A DNA stretch of 64,000 nucleotides, taken from positions 4,714,001 through 4,778,000 of the forward strand of contig NC_079880.1 in NCBI RefSeq assembly GCF_029227915.1, written 5' to 3'. Under the pieces are notes generated by a model that ran no database searches, was not told the DNA's origin, and was given only the letters and a program-made list of their open reading frames with translations. The position numbers were made by a program, and so were the translations under genes. Shown here piece by piece: positions 59,401 to 64,000 of the stretch (position 1 is its first letter; the number at the start of each line of letters is the position of its first letter). The stretch comes from Hydractinia symbiolongicarpus (Eukaryota > Cnidaria > Hydrozoa > Anthoathecata > Hydractiniidae).

Positions 59401-62400
59401 TTTGATGAGACGCTGAATAAAAGCAGTATAATCGCCGGCAAACGAAAACCCGCGATTTCCCGTAAATCCCGGGCTTGGCACGTATAGTCGAATGTATACA
59501 AAGAAAGTACCCTGTGAGTAAACTCATTTCCAGAACGATATTTTAAATTATTTTTTCACCACTAAAACGCATAAGACTTGTAGTTTATAAAAATGTTTTC
59601 ATTTTTGATGAGACGCTGAATAAAAGAAGTTTAATCGCTGGCAAACGAAAACCCGCAATTTCCCGTAAATCCCGGGCTTGGCCCGTATAGTCAAAAAAGT
59701 ATACAAAGAGAGTACCCAGGGAGTAAACTCACTTCCCGAACGATTTTTTAAATTATTTTTTCACCACTAAAACGCATGAGACTTGTAGTTTTCAAAAATG
59801 CTTTCATTTTTGATGAGACGCTGAATAAAAGAAATTTATTCGCCGGCAAACGAAAACCCGCGATTTCCCGTAAATCCTGGACTCAGCCCGTATAGTCAAA
59901 AGTATACAAAGAAAGTACCCAGGGAGTAAACTCATTTCCCAAACGATTTTTTAAATTATTATTTCACCACTAAAACGCATGAGACTTGTAGTTCTCAAGA
60001 ATGTTTTCATTTTTGATGAGACGCTGAATAAAAGCAGTATAATCGCCGGCAAACGAAAACCCGCGATTTCCCGTAAATCCCGGGCTTGGCCCGTGTAGTC
60101 GAATGTATACAAAGAAAGTACCCTGTGAGTAAACTCATTTCCAGAACGATATTTTAAATTATTTTTTCACCACTAAAACGCATAAGACTTGTAGTTTTTA
60201 AAAATGTTTTCATTTTTGATGAGACGCTGAATAAAAGAAGTTTAATCGCCGGCAAACGAAAACTCGCAATTTCCCGTAAATCCCGGGCTTGGCCCGTATA
60301 GTCAAAAGTATACAAAGAAAGTACCCAGGGAGTAAACTCATTTCCCGAACGATTTTTTATATTATTTTTTTACCACTAAACGCATGAGACTTTTAGTTTT
60401 TAAAAATGTTTTCATTTTTGATGAGACGCTGAATAAAAGAAGTTTAATCGCCGGCAAACGAAAACCCGCAATTTCCCGTAAATCCCGGGCTTGGCCCGTA
60501 TAGTCAAAAGTATACAAAGAAAGTACCCAGGGAGTAAACTCATTTCCCGAACGATTTTTTAAATTACTTTTTCACCACTAAAACGCATGAGACTTGTAGT
60601 TTTCAAAAATGTTTTCATTTTTGATGAGACGCTGAATAAAAGAAGTTTAATCGCCGGCAAGCGAAAACCGCCATTTCCCGTAAACCCCGGACTCGGCCCG
60701 TATAGTCAAAAGTATACAAAGAAAGTACCCTGTGAGTAAACTCATTTCCAGAACGATTTTTTAAATTATTATTTCACCACTAAAACGCATGAGACTTGTA
60801 GTTCTCAAGAATGTTTTCATTTTTGATGAGACGCTGAATAAAAGCAGTATAATCGCCGGCAAACGAAAACCCGCGATTTCCCGTAAATCCCGGGCTTGGC
60901 ACGTATAGTCGAATGTATACAAAGAAAGTACCCTGTGAGTAAACTCATTTCCCAAACGATTTTTTAAATTATTATTTCACCACTAAAACGCATGAGACTT
61001 GTAGTTCTCAAGAATGTTTTCATTTTTGATGAGACGCTGAATAAAAGCAGTATAATCGCCGGCAAACGAAAACCCGCGATTTCCCGTAAATCCCGGGCTT
61101 GGCACGTATAGTCGAATGTATACAAAGAAAGTACCCTGTGAGTAAACTCAATTCCAGAACGATATTTTAAATTATTTTTTCACCACTAAAACGCATAAGA
61201 CTTGTAGTTTTCAAAAATGTTTTCATTTTTGATGAGACGCTGAATAAAAGAAGTTTAATCGCCGGCAAACGAAAACCCGCGACTTCCCGTAAATCCCGGC
61301 TTGGCCCGTATAGTCAAAAGTATACAAAGAAAGTACCCAGGGAGTAAACTCATTTCCCGAACGATTTTTTATATTATTTTTTTACCACTAAACGCATGAG
61401 ACTTGTGGTTTTCAAAAATATTTTCATATTTGATGGGACGCTGAATAAAAGAAGTTTAATCGCCGGCAAACGAAAATCCGCGATTTCCCGTAAATCCCGG
61501 ACTCGGCCCGTATAGTCAAAAGTATACAAAGAAAGTACCCAGGGAGTAAACTCATTTCCCGAACGATTTTTTAAATTACTTTTTCACCACTAAAACGCAT
61601 GAGACTTGTAGTTTTCAAAAATGTTTTCATTTTTGATGAGACGCTGAATAAAAGAAGTTTAATCGCCGGCAAGCGAAAACCGCCATTTCCCGTAAACCCC
61701 GGACTCGGCCCGTATAGTCAAAAGTATACAAAGAAAGTACCCTGTGAGTAAACTCATTTCCAGAACGATTTTTTAAATTATTATTTCACCACTAAAACGC
61801 ATGAGACTTGTAGTTCTCAAGAATGTTTTCATTTTTGATGAGACGCTGAATAAAAGCAGTATAATCGCCGGCAAACGAAAACCCGCGATTTCCCGTAAAT
61901 CCCGGGCTTGGCACGTATAGTCGAATGTATACAAAGAAAGTACCCTGTGAGTAAACTCATTTCCAGAACGATATTTTAAATTATTTTTTCACCACTAAAA
62001 CGCATAAGACTTGTAGTTTATAAAAATGGTTTCATTTTTGATGAGACGCTGAATAAAAGATGTTTAATCGCCGGCAAACGAAAACCCGCAATTTCCCGTA
62101 AATCCCGGGCTTGGCCCGTATAGTCAAAAAAGTATACAAAGAAAGTACCCAGGGAGTAAACTCACTTCCCGAACGATTTTTTAAATTATTTTTTCACCAC
62201 TAAAACGCATGAGACTTGTAGTTTTCAAAAATGTTTTCATTTTTGATGAGACGCTGAATAAAAGAAGTTTAATCGCCGGCAAACGAAAACCCGCGATTTC
62301 CCGTAAATCCTGGACTCAGCCCGTATAGTCAAAAGTATACAAAGAAAGTACCCAGGGAGTAAACTCATTTCCCAAACGATTTTTTAAATTATTATTTCAC

Positions 62401-64000
62401 CACTAAAACGCATGAGACTTGTAGTTCTCAAGAATGTTTTCATTTTTGATGAGACGCTGAATAAAAGCAGTATAATCGCCGGCAAACGAAAACCCGCGAT
62501 TTCCCGTAAATCCCGGGCTTGGCACGTATAGTCGAATGTATACAAAGAAAGTACCCTGTGAGTAAACTCATTTCCAGAACGATATTTTAAATTATTTTTT
62601 CACCACTAAAACGCATAAGACTTGTAGTTTTTAAAAATGTTTTCATTTTTGATGAGACGCTGAATAAAAGAAGTTTAATCGCCGGCAAACGAAAACTCGC
62701 AATTTCCCGTAAATCCCGGGCTTGGCCCGTATAGTCAAAAGTATACAAAGAAAGTACCCAGGGAGTAAACTCATTTCCCGAACGATTTTTTAAATTACTT
62801 TTTCACCTAAAAAACGCATGAGACTTGTAGTTTTCAAAAATGTTTTCATTTTTGATGAGACGCTGAATAAAAGAAGTTTAATCGCCGGCAAGCGAAAACC
62901 GCCATTTCCCGTAAACCCCGGACTCGGCCCGTATAGTCAAAAGTATACAAAGAAAGTACCCTGTGAGTAAACTCATTTCCAGAACGATTTTTTAAATTAT
63001 TATTTCACCACTAAAACGCATGAGACTTGTAGTTCTCAAGAATGTTTTCATTTTTGATGAGACGCTGAATAAAAGCAGTATAATCGCCGGCAAACGAAAA
63101 CCCGCGATTTCCCGTAAATCCCGGGCTTGGCACGTATAGTCGAATGTATACAAAGAAAGTACCCTGTGAGTAAACTCATTTCCAGAACGATATTTTAAAT
63201 TATTTTTTCACCACTAAAACGCATAAGACTTGTAGTTTTTAAAAATGTTTTCATTTTTGATGAGACGCTGAATAAAAGAAGTTTAATCGCCGGCAAACGA
63301 AAACCCGCGATTTCCCGTAAATCCTGGACTCAGCCCGTATAGTCAAAAGTATACAAAGAAAGTACCCAGGGAGTAAACTCATTTCCCAAACGATTTTTTA
63401 AATTATTATTTCACCACTAAAACGCATGAGACTTGTAGTTCTCAAGAATGTTTTCATTTTTGATGAGACGCTGAATAAAAGCAGTATAATCGCCGGCAAA
63501 CGAAAACCCGCGATTTCCCGTAAATCCCGGGCTTGGCACGTATAGTCGAATGTATACAAAGAAAGTACCCTGTGAGTAAACTCATTTCCAGAACGATATT
63601 TTAAATTATTTTTTCACCACTAAAACGCATAAGACTTGTAGTTTTCAAAAATGTTTTCATTTTTGATGAGACGCTGAATAAAAGAAGTTTAATCGCCGGC
63701 AAACAAAAACCCGCGACTTCCCGTAAATCCCGGCTTGGCCCGTATAGTCAAAAGTATACAAAGAAAGTACCCAGGGAGTAAACTCATTTCTCGAACGATT
63801 TTTTAAATTATTTTTTCACCACTAAAACGCATGAGACTTGTAGTTTTCAAAAATGTTTTCATTTTTGATGAGACGCTGAATAAAAGAATTTTAATCGCCG
63901 GCAAACGAAAACCCGCGATTTCCCGTAAATCCTGGACTCAGCCCGTATAGTCAAAAGTATACAAAGAAAGTACCCAGGGAGTAAACTCATTTCTCAAACG
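56500..64000. repeat. Young 3-/4-monomer HOR array marked by GTTCTCAAG
   Basis: A distinctive monomer (AGTTCTCAAGAATG, AAAGCAGTATAATCGCC, GGCACGTATAGTCGAATG, CCCTGTGAG) recurs with its AGTTCTCAAG at 57351, 57962, 58773, 59379, 59990, 60800, 61003, 61812, 62423, 63031 and 63437. The spacings correspond to 3, 4, 3, 3, 4, 1, 4, 3, 3 and 2 monomers. A likely precursor, AGTTCTTAAG, lies near 56540. Between them are a CATAAG/CCCGCAATTTCC monomer, a TATATT or AAATTAC monomer, a CGGCAAGCGAAAACCGCC / AAACCCCGGACTCGG monomer and a CCTGGACTCAGCCCG monomer. The +2 variant AGTCAAAAAAGTATAC at 57661, 59689 and 62122 shows larger 10- and 12-monomer periods on top. The array runs out of the window. Confidence 0.85.

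Larger units (their letters stand above)
1..64000. repeat. Satellite DNA array, ~203-bp monomer, ~315 head-to-tail copies
   Basis: Every line of the window is a variant of one monomer. Landmarks recur every 202-203 bp from end to end: a T6-AAATTA-T6 tract, CACCACTAAAACGCATGAGA, a CAAAAATG/CATTTTTG inverted pair, AATCGCCGGCAAACGAAA, CCCGTAAATCCCGG, and AGTAAACTCATTTCC. All copies have the same orientation; I found no reverse-oriented monomer. Most copies are 201-203 bp, with 1-3 bp indels in T tracts and at AGTCAAAAGTATAC. Two copies are only about 140 bp. Monomers differ by scattered substitutions that define subfamilies, and shared combinations of these show higher-order duplication. The array enters at base 1 in mid-monomer and leaves at 64000 in mid-monomer, so its true length is unknown. 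Known biology: such arrays are typical of centromeric, pericentromeric or subtelomeric heterochromatin. Which of these applies here is not shown by the sequence. Confidence 0.98.

Noticed and set aside
329-60955. Dozens of minus-strand open frames of about 61-73 codons starting MGNEFTPWVLSLYTFDYTG or with a short MVKKNLKNRS-type extension
   Set aside because: Each covers one satellite monomer, and its similarity follows from monomer homogenisation. Many monomers break the frame by stops or 1-3 bp indels, substitutions do not favour silent sites by eye, and the 203-bp period shifts frame every copy. No evidence for a real protein family.
1-64000. CRISPR array, because of regularly spaced direct repeats
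   Set aside because: The entire 203-bp unit is repeated, not a 24-40-bp repeat with unique spacers, and no cas-like gene is present.
1-64000. tRNA, 5S rRNA or Pol III-derived tandem repeat
   Set aside because: I found no cloverleaf, no A/B box pair and no 5S-like internal control region in the monomer on either strand.

Overview
The window is a single uninterrupted block of satellite DNA. One monomer of about 203 bp is repeated head to tail, always in the same orientation, from the first base to the last: about 315 copies. I see no protein-coding gene, RNA gene, transposon insertion, inversion or non-satellite spacer, and neither array edge lies inside the window. This is eukaryotic constitutive-heterochromatin sequence, such as centromeric, pericentromeric or subtelomeric DNA. 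I do not recognise the satellite family and cannot name the organism. The consensus is about 38% GC and has two halves. Consensus positions 1-100 are AT-rich (about 26% GC) and hold T/A tracts and a 9-bp hairpin. Positions 101-203 are about 50% GC and hold overlapping GC dyads and most of the 12 CpGs. CpG is not depleted (observed/expected about 1.65 in my hand-written consensus).

Layout. The array is a mosaic of local higher-order repeats (HORs), visible from shared diagnostic variants. 1-5.4 kb: 7-, 5- and 4-monomer duplications. 5.2-9.5 kb: 3-, 4- and 1-monomer units. 9.6-18.1 kb: two different 8-monomer tandem duplications, each with a 1,619-bp offset, plus a 3-monomer duplication between them. 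18-27 kb: 7-, 9-, 12- and 1-monomer copies. 27-46 kb: a network of long duplications (offsets 2,431, 3,445, about 6,080-6,280, about 6,480-6,690 and 12,965 bp). 46-54 kb: 6- and 4-monomer HORs plus two tandem duplications whose junctions are out of register and leave 140-141-bp monomers. 54-64 kb: a 6-monomer copy, then a young array of 3- and 4-monomer blocks marked by a GTTCTCAAG variant.

Interpretation. The sequence records repeated unequal exchange and tandem duplication, mostly in register with the monomer and twice out of register. The many 61-82-residue open frames on both strands are by-products of repeating one monomer and are not annotated as genes. No novel gene system is visible. 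The most informative features are the two out-of-register junctions, the very recent 8-mer and 12-mer duplications, a kept dyad structure, and subfamilies spread over tens of kilobases.
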